DNA of 64,000 bases from Cycas panzhihuaensis (GCA_023213395.1 CM041465.1:49111741-49175740), one strand, 5' to 3'; positions 1-12,229 are shown, counted from the first letter of the stretch. Notes: generated by a model not told the origin, from the letters alone. Numbers and translations: made by a program.

Positions 1-1153
1 ATGCCATATTGGGAGTTATGAGGTTTGATTGAAGATTGAAGAATATGAAGGTGGTTGAAAACATAATCACTAACTAAAAGTACTAATCATCGTATTAATA
101 TTTTAACAGGCATAGATTAAGAAAGGATTGTAGTATTCATTACTTTAAAAAAAAATCACATGTTTGCAGACAAATTAAACAAACGACTTCTTAAAAAATC
201 CCTTTAAGTAGTCCCTTTTTGAAAAAATTCCCCCTTAATTTAAGAAATAAATAGTCCCCCTTAGGTGTTTAAGATCCAAGAAAGTTTGTAAAGTATGAAA
301 TTAAAGTAATTAATTATTTTTGTAATTAATAAAAAAGGTTGATTTGTAAGAAGAAGAAAAATTGAGTAAACTTTATTTAAATATCTTGTAATAAAGAGGA
401 ATAATTCTAGTATAATTGTAAATGATTATATCAAGAGTAGGATTAATTTGACTTGAAAAAAGAGCACCCTCAGCTACTAACTAATCTTAATGAAATATCT
501 AAACTTAGGTAAAAAAAAATTATCTTGTTTCAAAGTGATAACATTATACACATTATTTAATATTGATGTATTTACTTTATTATATTTATAAAAAAAAAAT
601 TCTTAAACAAGATAAGAATTAGGTGAGAAGAGCTTATATAAAAAAGGTTTAAAACATTAACTCAATGAAAGGAGGGATTTGGATTAATATCATGAATATG
701 GTGAAGGGTTAATGTAATAAATATGGTGAGAGGATCTTAACTTTGTAAATTGCGATGCCACTCATACCACTTGGACTACTAGCACTTATGCTCCAAACAT
801 GAGGATGATGACCATCTACAAAAGCACCAAAAGGTAGCAATGGTCCATTTGCATCATTAGCACATACTAAAACCTTATGTTCTATATGACAGGTGTTGCT
901 CAGTCCATGATCATGATTATTATACTATCATGGTTTAATTGTGCATGGACTAATTTGCATTGTGTGTGCTATAAGCACCCTCCTCTACTATGTAGTTTTG
1001 TGTAATCACTATTGTAAAGAGCATTGAAACTCTATCTTAAATTTAATTTATACTAGAGATTAAAAAAAAAGTTCAATTAAAAAGGATTTTAAGTAAATTA
1101 TTAATGTGATTAAGGGGGGCATAAACTTAATGTAATAAGGGGGTATTAAAATT
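1..1153. other. AT-rich non-coding DNA
   Basis: AT-rich sequence with many A and T homopolymers and no reading frame of note on either strand. I see no recognisable LTR, terminal inverted repeat or gene fragment. Confidence 0.5.
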
Positions 1154-1238
1154 AAATCAAAATGTAATAAGGGAGGGGGCGGTATTGTTTTATTTAAATC
1201 AAAATATAATAAGGGAGGGGGGGTATTATTTTATTTAA
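1154..1238. repeat. Two-unit 42-bp G-tract minisatellite
   Basis: Two 42-bp units (1154-1195 and 1196-about 1238) share an AAATCAAAAT start, a GGGAGGGGG tract and a TATTNTTTTATTT end. Degenerate half-units with similar G runs lie at about 1110-1153 and 1325-1365. On the G-rich strand the closely spaced G tracts could favour a quadruplex; that is inference. Confidence 0.6.
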
Positions 1239-1399
1239 AAAAAAAGAAAAAAAGAAAAAAAGAAAACCTATATGGGTGGACAGACCCGACGGACGATTTT
1301 ATTTTAACAAAGAGAATTAAAATTAAATCAAAATTGAAATTCAGGAGGGGGGGTTAGGGTAGAAACCCTACCTGTTACTCCTCACTGTGGCAGTGGCGC

Positions 1400-1723
1400 T
1401 CACTTTTTCTCTAGTTGTAGGATGAGATCTTCAGCAAGCGATGATGGAGACGGACCTTCGAACGGAGGCAATGGAAGGTGCGGTTGAAGAGGTTGCCTAA
1501 GACTCACTTCTCTGGCTCCCTTAATTGTAACTACAGCTCCATCTTCCAGCAATACTTTCTTCAGAACTCTGACTTCTACATCATGCGGTAAAGAAAGGCG
1601 TAGATGATCGGTGTCCTGCATCCACAATTCCACAGGCCCTGCCACTTGAAACGGGGCTAAAGCCATTTTTAAAGCTCCTGGGCGCACCTGACGTCTCGCC
1701 AAAGTCTTCTCAACCTCTTCCAC
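1400..1723 (-). pseudogene. Probable exon or fragment of an unidentified conserved plant gene
   Basis: An open frame of 107 codons ends at a TGA (1400-1402). Its composition is unlike the surrounding repeats: GC-richer, with ordinary protein-like residues and no stop. It contains a globular-looking stretch (ELWMQDTDHLRLSLPHDVEV, then VLKKVLLEDGAVVTIKGARE) and a proline-rich tail. There is no ATG at its 5' end: the first codon is GTG directly after TAG, and the local sequence CGCTTAG|GTGGAAGAG reads well as a splice acceptor. The first in-frame ATG is about 20 codons in. I therefore read it as a terminal exon or a gene piece carried here, not a complete gene. I do not recognise the family with certainty and give no function. 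It is the most host-gene-like frame in the window. Confidence 0.45.
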
Positions 1724-2331
1724 CTAAGCGAGCTCGGACCCACGATTATCAGAGACAACAGAGGCTCTTCCTTTGCCCTAGAGGCATGCCTCAACCTTGT
1801 AGCAAGTGTAAGAAGGTTGTAAGCCAAACTAATTTTTTTATACCACTACCTACTACAAAAGCGTCTAGTTATTATTCTAACAACCTAACCAACGAGACCC
1901 AACACATCCATATTATTGTGTAGACACCAAGATGAGACTAATAAGCTTGATTTTCCATTGCCAATGCTCACTGGACCTTGGAACAGTCCACATCAGGGTT
2001 GATAGGCACGTTGAGCATCACCCCACATTTGCCTGCCAACTATGCAACATTATTGAAGTTGATACTGTACGACAACACAGCAGTTTTAAGGCAACCACAG
2101 ACCGCCTCTGAGTCCTGCATGTTGCATTTCCATTCAAAGATTGAATTCAGAGGCCAGAATTATTCCAGAAGCCTTGTAAATGTCAGGCACTAATCAGTGC
2201 TTTAGCCTGTCAGATTCTTGATTCTTCTCTAAGTCATCAGGGAAGAGATTATGTTCTTTATTTCTCATAATATTTCTGTTTTATGTGGCCTGCCTGATTT
2301 GTTTGACACTGATAGAAGGGCTATGATACCA
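1724..2331. other. Unassigned sequence, partly internal DNA of a truncated retroelement
   Basis: The right end, up to 2331, abuts the LTR at 2332. It contains a primer-binding-site complement (TGATACCA, 2324-2331), so at least part is the leader of a minus-strand LTR element. A plus-strand frame at about 1985-2125 looks weakly protein-like (FACQLCNIIEVDTVRQHS) but matches nothing I know. Confidence 0.4.
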
Positions 2332-2782
2332 TGTAGAAAGAAGGGCATGTGTATAATGTAATCACATAATCATAAAATAAGCAAACATAGGTAACAAGAT
2401 AACACTACACATGTACACTAATTTGACAAGTGGAAAACCCCTTCTGGGGAAGAAAACCCACCTCCTAAATTCATAGTTTTATTAAGCAAAGTGAGAAACA
2501 GGGAACCAAATACATAAACCACCTAACACCTAAACCAAATTTTGTAAAAGGCATTTAGACAGCACTCCTAGATTCTCAGAACCATCTCCTTGAATCTAGG
2601 AGATGAATTTATACAAAGAAAGTTTCGTTGAAATGCAGTTCCGCATTTCAACCACCTTTCACATAAGATAAATTAATAAACATTAAAGTTTAAACATTAT
2701 GATAACTAAAATACATATTTAGACATGTGACTTAAATATAAACTTTAAAAAGAATATAAAGATTATATTAACATTCTAACAC
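2332..2782 (-). mobile_element. Single copia-type LTR (5' LTR of a truncated element)
   Basis: On the plus strand the segment begins TGTAGAAAG and ends TTCTAACA, so on the minus strand it runs TG...CA. The adjoining sequence at 2324-2331 reads TGGTATCA on the minus strand, directly abutting the LTR as an initiator-Met-tRNA primer-binding site. The segment contains the phrase GTGGAAAACCCC, common in plant copia LTRs. No partner LTR or target duplication was found. The element is truncated on the left and is not a clean solo LTR. Confidence 0.65.
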
Positions 2783-3574
2783 ATTTCTTTTGGGTCATCA
2801 TGGGTTTTCCATAACCAAAAAAAGTTAAGATCACCTACATGCATTCATCAACATCTGGGCTGCCCTAGGATAGTTGTATAGTCATAATGAGGAGAGCCAT
2901 TATATATCCTACACTTGTGTCTAAGAGGTACACGAGCACCTTAGGCTAGGTGCTGAATTGCCCTCACATCCCTGACTTGCCGGTTACACCCTATGCTAAT
3001 TTTGTTAAGTTTGTTGATTACATTTTGCACCCCTGCCTTAGCGTGTTTCACATCCTACAATAAAAAAACTCTTCAAAACATTCAAAGATCAAATAAAAAA
3101 TGCACTTATAAAGTGTTTAAATTCAAGGTAAATTCTATATAAATTTATTTTCTTAATTTTATTTTTTATTTATTTAATAAAAACTTGGAAGAGTTTTTAA
3201 TACATATTCTATTTTTACAAAAAAGATGAGAGAAAATTTAATAACATTAACTCTGATCTATATAATAGTTTTTTTTTCTTTAGAAGAGTTTCTTATAAAA
3301 TACAAAATAATAATAATAATAATAAAGGAACATATAGAAAGCTTATTACATCTCTACATCATTATGCTCCAAAAGTTTGAGAATAAAACACTAGATACAA
3401 AATTTTAAGAACAAAACCCTAGAACAAAACCCTATTTATAAAATTTTGAGTATATAACTAGAAGTAGGTTCAAAACCCTAGAGGTAAAAGCCAGGGACAA
3501 AGTAATGAAGCAGCATGCAACTTGCAGAGGAGCGAACCTGCCAAGAATCTCTGCCAGAAAAAGCTTCACCATCA
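2783..3574. other. AT-rich DNA, nothing recognised
   Basis: No coding, LTR or RNA-gene signal was found. A weak plus frame at 3226-3408 is low-complexity Ile/Leu/Lys and is not credible. Confidence 0.4.
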
Positions 3575-3779
3575 TCACTAGAGAAGAGAAGAGTAGTGTC
3601 GAGTTCCTACTACCATCACCAAAGCAGAGAAGGGTAATGTTAAGTTCCCACTGTTGTCATTGGAGCAAAGAAGAGTAGTGTCGAGTTCTCACTATCATCA
3701 CTGGAGCAGAGAAGAGTAGTGTTAAGTTCCCATCATTATCGTTGTAGCAAAGAAGTGAAAGATAGTGAAGAATCACCAT
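3575..3779. repeat. 41-bp minisatellite, about 5 units
   Basis: Units start at 3575, 3616, 3657, 3698 and 3739, an exact 41-bp period. Each carries GCAGAGAAGAGTAGTGT or a close variant, followed by an AAGTTCC or GAGTTCC core. Units differ by scattered substitutions but not by length; the last unit decays. The minus frame through it (3657-3884) is a by-product, since 41 is not a multiple of 3. Confidence 0.8.
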
Positions 3780-4078
3780 TATTGAGCTCCATCTCCTACC
3801 TGCAACTACCACCATAACAATGCATAAAGAGTTAGGTGAGTCCCCCCTAAAACATAACCTATCTCTATACCTCCTCTTAACCATTCAATCACAATCACAT
3901 CAAAATGATAAGATTCACATTGGGTTTGCATAATAGGTAAGCTTATTTTGATTTCTTTTAAAGTTGTTTTTTCTTAACCTTTAAACCTATTAAGTTTTAA
4001 TATTTTAACCATTAATCTTCCTTTATATTATTAGGTTTTATTCTTATATATATAATCTTCAATATTTTAAACATAGAG

Positions 4079-4081
<3 letters not shown>

Positions 4082-4143
<62 letters not shown>
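4082..4143. repeat. (TA)n microsatellite
   Basis: About 30 uninterrupted TA dinucleotides in an AT-rich stretch between the minisatellite and copia A. Confidence 0.95.
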
Positions 4144-4144
<1 letters not shown>

Positions 4145-4829
4145 TAAACTTTATATCTCTTTCAACATCTAACCATATTGTTATATAAAAGTTACTTTAT
4201 AATAAGTTTTTATTTATTTTATTAAGTATTTCTTATAATCTTATTTATATCTCTCAATTTTTTTAAAGGGCAACTCTTCTTTATTTTCTTAATAAACAAA
4301 AATTCCTTTTTATATATACATATAAAGATTAATTTGTTTTTCTTTTCAATTGGTTTACAAAGTAAATAATAATTGTATAACACATAATGATAATGTTTAA
4401 CAGTGTAAGCATGCAATAGTTGTTACCTTTTCCTTTTTCTCTAATGATTATGATTTTACATATGTAATATTGAAATAAATTTTTATCAAAAGCCACTTCT
4501 TTTCAATCTCACATTATATAACATAATTCATTATTTCTAAAGATTGTTGTGGTACATGTACTCTTTTTTTTTTTAAGCACAACATGTCTAAAACATAAAC
4601 TTGACTTGCTAATCTAATTTAGAAGTCTATTGTCATACAAATTCAATAAGCTAAATTTAATATTTTATCACACAGGTTGATCTTGCACTCACACACACTC
4701 TTTCCCAATGGCCTTTATGTCAGGGGTTATCCCTTCTATAAAAATTCCATTATTAAATGACTTGATCTATGTTGATTTGGGCACCATTTTCACCTCTTTA
4801 TCTCCTAATATATAATAATGATTCACTGA
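4144..4829. other. AT-rich DNA upstream of copia A
   Basis: The 5' LTR of copia A should lie here or to the left. I found no sequence matching the element's 3' LTR start (TGTTAGAAAATAATG), so the 5' LTR looks lost or unrecognisable. Confidence 0.4.
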
Positions 4830-5600
4830 TATAAATGATCTTACCATTGTGTGGAATAAATTGAAAGCAAAGTATGAAAAAATTGACATAATTAAGGTTG
4901 TTTTAGAATTAAAACTCTATAATCTAAAATATAAGGACTTTTATAAACTAAAAGAATTCCTCTCAAATCTATAATTAATAAACATAGATCTCGGCAATTA
5001 TGTCAAGTTAGTTATTTTTATAGATAAATATAAAATAATTATAATAGCACATGCTAAAGATGATGACACACTTGAACATCTTGCAATAAACAAACTTACA
5101 AAATCTTTCAACTAATACAAAGTTTCTAGACAACTGTGTAGCCATTCTTCTATTTCTTTTGATGAGCTTACAAACTAGCTAATTAAATATCAATTAATAC
5201 TCATCCAAATTAGAGAAATAAACTACCTTTCATAGGCTCTTTTATCTAACATTAAATCACAACCAAAATAAAGAAATCCAAATCATTCAGTTAATAACCA
5301 TAACAATCTTAAACCTAAAAAATAATTTAGAAATACTTCTTCCTTGATCTTTAATAATCAACACTCTAAACATACTAGAAAATTCAAAAACTTGAACATA
5401 AAAAGACATGCACAATATTCATATCTAGTTAAAAGCACTACTAAACCAAGTTAAAATTAAAACATTAATTATGCTTACTATCATAAGAAAGGTCATAGCA
5501 TAGATGTTTATAGAAACTAATTAGCTTCTAAAGCATAGAAAACTTAAAAGGGAATTTAACCAAAATCCCATAACTCTCTAATTATTTCTACTTTAGCCTT
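4830..5600 (+). pseudogene. gag: Copia A gag remnant with ruined zinc knuckle
   Basis: Reading through stops gives a copia gag of the UBN2-like type: a WNKLKAKYEKID block near 4850, a charged helical segment with LGNYVKLVIFIDKY, then a basic Asn/Lys-rich linker. The nucleocapsid knuckle at 5470-5511 keeps its exact CX2CX4HX4C spacing, but all three Cys positions now read Tyr (TAT or TAC), leaving only the His. Gag would have packaged the element RNA; this copy cannot. The frame then runs into the protease region without a break. Confidence 0.7.
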
Positions 5601-5619
5601 TGCAACTACTATTATATTA

Positions 5620-8214
5620 CCACCTTTATGGATACTTGATTTTGGTGCCTCCCATCATATGATGAGATACCAAGAGTACCTTTTTATTTGTAATTCCAAA
5701 ATAAATTTCAATGAATACATTTCTTTTAGTAGTGGTCCTCAACTTAAAATTATATAACTGGGTAATGTTTCCCTAAAGAATGGTTCTATAAATAATGTAT
5801 TATATGGTCTAGGCCTTCTATCTAATTTATTATTTATTTACCAAATTTGTCAAAATAACCTAGTGGTTGGATTCTAGAAAGATAAGTTTGTTATTAAACA
5901 ACATTTCAATAAGTTCAAACTCAAGACCTGTGTACTATAAAACTAGTCTTTATAGGCTCACAGATCTTACCTATACAATTAAAAGAAGGTATTTCACCTT
6001 ATTTATTACTCATTTTTATCATATTAGTCATTTATGGCATGCATGCTTTGGCTATACAAGCTATGATAAATTGCATTTTCTCAATCGGCATGACATGGTT
6101 CATGGTCTTCCTCTTTTAGCCATAGTTTATAGTGTTTGTAAGCTTGTATATCAAGAAAATAACACATAGACCTATTCCCTTATAAAATAAACTTTAGAGT
6201 CAAAACCCCAATTGAACTTATACACTCTGATATTTATGGCCCCTTCCAAATTTTATCATATTATGGAAATAAATATTTTATAACCTTCATTGATGATTAT
6301 ACTATAAAGTGTTGGGTTTATATACTTAAAAATACAAAGTGAAGTGATTAATAACTTCTTAAACTTTAAAGCTTTAGTAGAAAATCAGTTTAATCTTAAA
6401 ATCAAAATTCTCAAAATTGATAATACAAAAGCATATGTAAGTAATGATTTTAATCTTTTATATGAAAAGAATGACATCAAACTTCAATACTTTTTTACTT
6501 TTACTCTCCAGTAGAGTGGTGTTGTAAAATGTAAAAAATTGAACTTTGGTTGAAATGGTTCATTACATACTTCACACAAAAAACCTTAGACCTTAAACTA
6601 TGGGCAAAGTTATTTCTTACTCTAATTACCTTTTGAATAAGTTACTTTCTAAAGCTTTAGATAATGTAACACCAGAACAAAAATAGTATGGTAAAAAACC
6701 CTCTGTAAAATACCTTAAAGTCTTTGGAACTGTTGCTTAGGCATACATTCAAAAGGAGAAAAGATAAAAGCTTGACCCAAAAAGCTTTAGGTTTCTCTTA
6801 ATTAGTTATAGTGAAGAAAGTAAAGCCTACCACCTGTTCAACCCTACTATCCATACTATATCTATTAGACGTGATGCAAAATTTGATGAAGAAGGATCTT
6901 CATCTAATTCAAACTGTGAACAAATTCCTCTTCTTATAGAAAACATTCTCACTAATAATACCTTATCATTTGAAAAATAAGTTGATAAAGAAATTATAGA
7001 AAGTTTAGAAAAATAAGTATAAAATTAAAAATTATCTAAAACTAAGACTAAATCACCCTCTTATGAGACTGAATTAGCATCTACTTCCCATTCCCCAAAT
7101 ACTAAATAACCAAAATGGGTTCAAAAAAGCACTTTCTGATGCTAGCATTAATGCTAGTAACCCTTTGGAAACCCAAAAAATAAGGTCTTAATAGCTTTAA
7201 CTAAAATTTTCTTTAATAACCAAAGTAATATCATAATTTGATGGTAATACCTTTTAGGAAGTTTATAAAAAATGTAATCTGACAACAAGCCATAAAAACT
7301 GAATATGAAGCATTTATTAAAAACTCTACTTTAGATATAGTTTCCCTTCCTTTAGGGAAAAACTTGGTTAATTGCAAATGGATCTGTCATACTAGATATA
7401 GCTCTGAAGGTGCTATTGAAGAACATAAATCCCATCATATTACTAAAGGTTTCTCTCAAATTAATAGTATAGACTATAACAAAACATTTACCCCTATAGG
7501 CAAAATGAACTCTATCAAAATTATTATATCACTTGCAGCTAAATTTGGTTAGAAATTACATCAAATGAATATTAAGAGTGCCTTTTCCAATGGCAACTTA
7601 GAAGAAGATATTAATATGAAATAACCTCAAGCCTCTATTTCATATCCTAATTTAGTCTGTAAACTAAAAAAAATCTTTATATAGACTTAAACAAGCCCCT
7701 AGGGTTTGGTATAATAAAACTAATTAATATCTTTTAAATAAGAATTTTACTGGACACATTAGTAATCCTAATCTTTACTTTAAAATAATAATAATAATAA
7801 TAATACATTCTTAATTATTTATATTAATTACATTATAATCATAGGATTTTCAATTTCTAATATCCTAAATTTAAAATCTAAGTTAATATCTTAACTTGAA
7901 ATGATAAACTTAGGTGTTTTACATTACCTTTTAGGACCTCAAGTTTGTTAAAAAGAGACTGAAGTTACTATTTCTTAACCTAAATGTATCTTTGATCTTC
8001 TGAAAAGTTTCAATATGACAGATTGTAAACATACGATAACTCCCATACAATCTAGAACCAAGTTGACTATTAACTACACCACACCTATAGTTAATCTAGC
8101 CTTGCATCAATGATTAATTAGTAGTCTAATTTATCTTCCTCATACACATCTTGACATTTCGTATTCTGTAGTTTTATGTCCTAGATTTATGTAACAATCA
8201 TATAAATCTCATTG
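5620..8214 (+). pseudogene. pol: Copia A pol 5' part: protease, integrase, most of RT
   Basis: The protease active site is visible as WILDFGASHHM (5626-5665), where Ser of the usual DSGA has become Phe. The pre-integrase motif HLWHACFGYTSYDKL lies near 6028-6072. The integrase core begins ELIHSDIYGPFQ (about 6212) and continues with KYFITFIDDY. The RT starts near 7345 (VNCKWICHTRYSSEGAIEEH), with KGFSQINSIDYNKTF and QMNIKSAFSNGNLEED following. The catalytic YVDD box has decayed to YINY (about 7820). The frame is cut after SHWK at 8214-8219 by insertion of the Tat element. Numerous stops and frameshifts make it non-functional. Confidence 0.8.
7784..7805 (+). repeat. (ATA)n microsatellite inside copia A RT
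   Basis: Seven AAT/ATA triplets lie where the RT usually has a short variable loop just before the catalytic strand. Confidence 0.8.
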
Positions 8215-8219
8215 GAAAG

Positions 8220-10771
8220 TGGACGCTACATTTGGGATAACCGCCGATCGATAAAGCGGGGAGAGATGGTGACGAAACCAGAGGGAAGTGGAACCTACAA
8301 GGCAAGCAACTACCACGCAGAGCGCCTGCACGCCTTGAGCGAGTTCGGGATCTGCAATGGAGTATGGCTACTACTGGGTGACCCTTCACCGCCTTGAGCG
8401 AAGGGCGAAGATACGTAGGACGAACCCGGGTTGACCTAGGAGTAGGCCCCTCCCACCCTTGGGTGGCCAGAAGGGAGAGAGAAAGAACCTAACAAGAATA
8501 GGCCAAGAACAATCCTATACAATCTAACCGGGTATACGAGCGATGCGGGAAGCAAGGCGCTTCATGGTTAAGGAAGAGAGGAAGGGTAAGAGAGAAGAAG
8601 ACTCCTACAACCTTTCCTACGAATAACAAAAGTACATGCAACAAGGCAAACAAATCGCAAACCAATACGAAAAAAGGCAATTTTCCCTTTTAATCTTTCG
8701 ATGTTCTAATTACTAGGAAAAGAATAAAAGAAGGAAAAAGACCAGGTGCGAAGGGGAACAAAGCGTGCACCGGGCCAAGGCGTGAGAGATGGCGTAGCCT
8801 TCCGAGGAGCACCCAACCACTCAGTCAGACTGGGATGTGAAATGTAGCGGCGAAAGGGGCTTCCTTACCTTCCCGTGAAAAGTAAATGCGATAATCAAGG
8901 AAGGAAAGAAACGCTAACTAGCAAATGAGATAGCATAAAATATGACACATGCAAGGGACGCTAACGGTGGAAGGGGCGACGGCAACGCTCTCCGCGTCCC
9001 GAGTACACAGTAAGCAACAAAGGTCTCCCTCTTGCCGAGGGAGAACACCTATATGCAACACAAAGATCTAGCAATATATGTCTAACAACATAAACGAGAG
9101 TCTAAATGTACATGCATCAGTGTTAGTCCAATAAGGAAAATACCAAAGAAGAACGATCCAGATGAAAGGAAACAATAAGGTAAGCCTGAGTGGCCTCACC
9201 GCATAAATGGTGCCCAAACCTCTCCCAAGAGCCACGGGCAGGCGAGGAGAAAGTCAAGACTCAAGGTTGGAAAACTACCGCAAGAAGGGGCAAGAAAGAC
9301 CCAAAGACACCCACGGGAACCGGATACTACGGGAGCAAACCGCAACCGGGAGCAAAGGTGGAGCAAGAACCCGCGGTTGGGGCCTATGGATGGCACCCAA
9401 ACTGAATAAAGGGTCCCAAATCAGCGCAACTTGTGACAATGGTTTGGGCAACCAAGGGAGCCTTGAACCCTTGTTTGCAAGCCAAGAGTAGCACGGGCGA
9501 GAGGGAGGCTTTGGAGGGCTTTGAGCCGCTTAGGAGCGCAGCAGTGGTGCGACTCCACCCAGCCTCTCCAAAGCCTATGCAACCCCTCAACGCCACGCCT
9601 TGGACAAAGAACGCAGTAAGAAGTAGAGGGAGAGTGGCAGGAGTCCTCAAGAGGGAGGAAAACCAACTCTCAAGCAACAAATGAAAACAAATAAGCTGAA
9701 GTGTAAATATCACCAAAAATAAATACAAAGTGAAGAGTACCTGGAAAGGGAGGCAAGGGATTTGCCCCAGCCAAAAGACAGCGAAGAAGGGCTGGAACAA
9801 ACAGCTCAGATCTGGAATAGAGCAGGCTAGGGGCCCTGCTATGGAGGTGGAACGGGAAACACCTGCAAACGGGGAACTCGTGGACTGCCTGGGTAGAAAA
9901 TAGTGAAACCGCTTCAAAGGAGCCCTCTCCAAGGCTGAGGGCCGAGAGAATGTCTCACCAAGCCAAAGGAGAGTCATCAGATGAAGAGTGCAGTCCAGCT
10001 GGCAGCAGCAAACAATGTAAGAGAGCAGAGCAGAGAGTGTTCCTCTTGAGAGTAAATCCAAAAGTGAGTAAAAAGATCCAAAGAGAGACTCAAACGAGCC
10101 AAAAGATGTTTAAGTACTAAAGCAAAACCCTAAAGTACGCGAATAGTACCTACCGGGAGGGAGAAAGGTTAACCACGCGGGCGCTTCAATAAATGCGAAA
10201 TTGCCACCATGGATTTTAAAAACAAACAGAGACAACATGTATCACGGAAACTTTAGCAGATCATGAATATTCCAAATGCAGATCACAAAATTCGGCAGAT
10301 CACAAGATCACGGCAGATGCTGAAGATTACGGCCAGATGCACTGAGACAAATGGGGCCCGCCAACCGGTCCAGCCGGGGCAAACGGCCGAAAAGGCTAAA
10401 GGACAACTAAAACACCCACCCGGAGCAAACAAGCCAAGAAACGGCCCACGGAGCGTAAATAGCCCCCAAATGAGGTGGCAAGCTAACCAAGCGACGATGA
10501 GACATCACACGGGTGGAGGTGGCGCAAACCCGGTGGATCCGTGAGAGAGGAGGGCGATGGAAGTAATACGGTCACCAAGGTGCCACACTCGCTAAGAGTG
10601 TGCCCTCGCTATAGTCGTCATAGGCTAAACATAGGTGTGACGACGCAGTGCCGCCCACAAAGTCATACGATGCAAATATGTAAGCAAACAATCAAGAATA
10701 AAAGTGATGATAATGCTAGAGACATACCGCACTTACCGAGTCGGTGATTAGATCCATTCCGGGCGGAAACA
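8220..10771 (-). repeat. 3' LTR of the Tat element (about 2.55 kb)
   Basis: Matches 16528-19074 along its whole length. Because the element is on the minus strand, this left copy is the 3' LTR. Differences between the two copies are largely indels of one to a few bases. Short overlapping ORFs on both strands (for example 9384-10061 minus) are disrupted in the sister LTR and are not genes. Confidence 0.88.
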
Positions 10772-11109
10772 TCGCCTCGGCGCAGAGCCTCGCCGAAGCT
10801 CGATGCGATGGCGAATCCGGCAACACAACCGCCGAGTACATGTGTATACGATATATCAATCAAGATCGATCAAGAGGCAAGGGTGCCATGAGTGTCGTGG
10901 CGAACGCGGACACGAAGCTGCGATGGAGACAACATAGGGCCGCCATGAGCCACCCGAAACCGATCGGGAGAAAGAGACAGTAGGGGCCGCCCCACCACAA
11001 TGAATGCAAAGGAGCATGCAGGACCACGTGGGGAACAAATGGTGGGTACCATAGTTTTACCTCGTTAGCAACCCGATTTCGGAGGTGCAAGGATCATGAG
11101 CGAGCGACT

Positions 11110-11600
11110 AACTACCGAGGCTTGGGCGGTGAAGGCCAAGCAAGACCTGTGGACTGGCCTACAGGCGAGACAAAGGCGCCAAGGATGAGGCGAACAAGGC
11201 TATCTGCCTCAGCATTGAGAGCCCGAGGGATATGCTGGATATCAACAGAAGAGAAACGCCAGAGGGATCCGGCGAAGCAAGAGTCCTCAAGTGAGGGCAT
11301 CGCACCCAGAGACTGGGTGAGATGAGACACCACAACTTGAGAGTCGCAGAGCAAAACAATGGGTCCGGGATGGGAACGAAGGGCATCGGGAAGGGCTTCG
11401 ATGGCCGTGATACTCGGCTTCATTGTTGGTAGCCTCCGGAGGAAGATGCCTGAGCGGAGGAGATCATAACCGGAAGGGTCATGGAGAATCCACGCAATGC
11501 ATGAAGGGGTTGTGGTTACTGCGGCCCGCTTGCAGAAAGATGTAGATGACATAGGTGACACAAAATCCAAGCAGATGATTAGTGATGAAGGCAACACTTA
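11110..11600 (-). pseudogene. RNase H domain (RVT_3 / archaeal-like type) of the Tat element
   Basis: On the minus strand the frame reads AAVTTTPSCIAWILHDPSG, then after a frameshift at about 11420 PPEATNNEAEYHG, then VLLCDSQVVVSHL, and finally IQHIPRALNAEADSLVRL. These are the family landmarks: the NNEAEY glutamate, the CDSQ aspartate and the NAEAD aspartate. This RNase H type is the additional RNase H known from Tat-lineage gypsy elements. Here it lies downstream (3') of the integrase tail, between that tail and the 3' LTR. No RT is left to serve it. One frameshift breaks it; the residues themselves are well kept. Confidence 0.75.
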
Positions 11601-12229
11601 GAAAATGTATAAATGTGGCCAAGGGTGGAGGACCTAAGAATGAGGCGCCCAGAGCGGGCCACAACAGATGAACATGGATGGATAGTTTGGCGGAGGAAAG
11701 CACGGGCCTGTGGGGTCATATATAGGACCATATGATTGTACCCCCGCAAGGACACCGGCTTCCTGTGATGTATGGTGACATGACTTTGATATGTATATAT
11801 GCATGGGGTGAGTGTTATGTTGTGTAGTAGGTGATTCATGTTATGAACATTTTATTGTATGATGCACACGCTTTCCTTCCATGTATAACCACACACCTAA
11901 CAGGGCACACACACACGCCGTGAGCTGGACGACATGGAGGTGTGAGGTTAGGAAGGCGGCATACATGTCTGCAGGAGAGCATAACGGATATGCGAAGGAA
12001 ACGCCAGCAGAAAGAGGGGCAACAATGCCCCAAGCGTCCTCCCGGTTGGGAGATGCCCAAGCGAGAGGACCAAGGTTCCCGAGAGGATACGGAACGCGGT
12101 TCATGGACGAACCAGAGAGACAAAGCGGGTCCATCTTAAATAGCCATTCTACACGCACTGGGAAGAATGGGGACAACCTAAGATGGTAGTTTAGGCTCGT
12201 TTTTGAGCAGGCGAGGGGTCAAGGGTCAA
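11601..12229 (-). other. Tat element spacer between integrase tail and RNase H
   Basis: GC-rich interior sequence with overlapping short frames on both strands (for example 11836-12176). None has a recognisable domain, and I do not call a gene. Confidence 0.4.

Noticed and set aside
1340-1375. Interstitial telomere-like repeat (GGTTAGGGT...AACCCTA)
   Set aside because: Only one TTAGGGT/AACCCTA pair, arranged as an inverted repeat, and not a tandem array.
2332-2782. Clean solo LTR formed by recombination
   Set aside because: No matching target duplication is present at its two ends, and a PBS complement abuts the left end, so internal element sequence is retained.
3575-3779. CRISPR-like array
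   Set aside because: Units are contiguous with no spacers of unrelated sequence; it is a 41-bp minisatellite in plant DNA.
4144-4829. 5' LTR of copia A
   Set aside because: No sequence matching the 3' LTR at 25517 could be found, so no call was made.
9384-10061. 225-codon minus ORF in the left Tat LTR
   Set aside because: The same place in the right LTR (17822-18394) is frameshifted and different. It lies wholly in the LTR and has no known domain.
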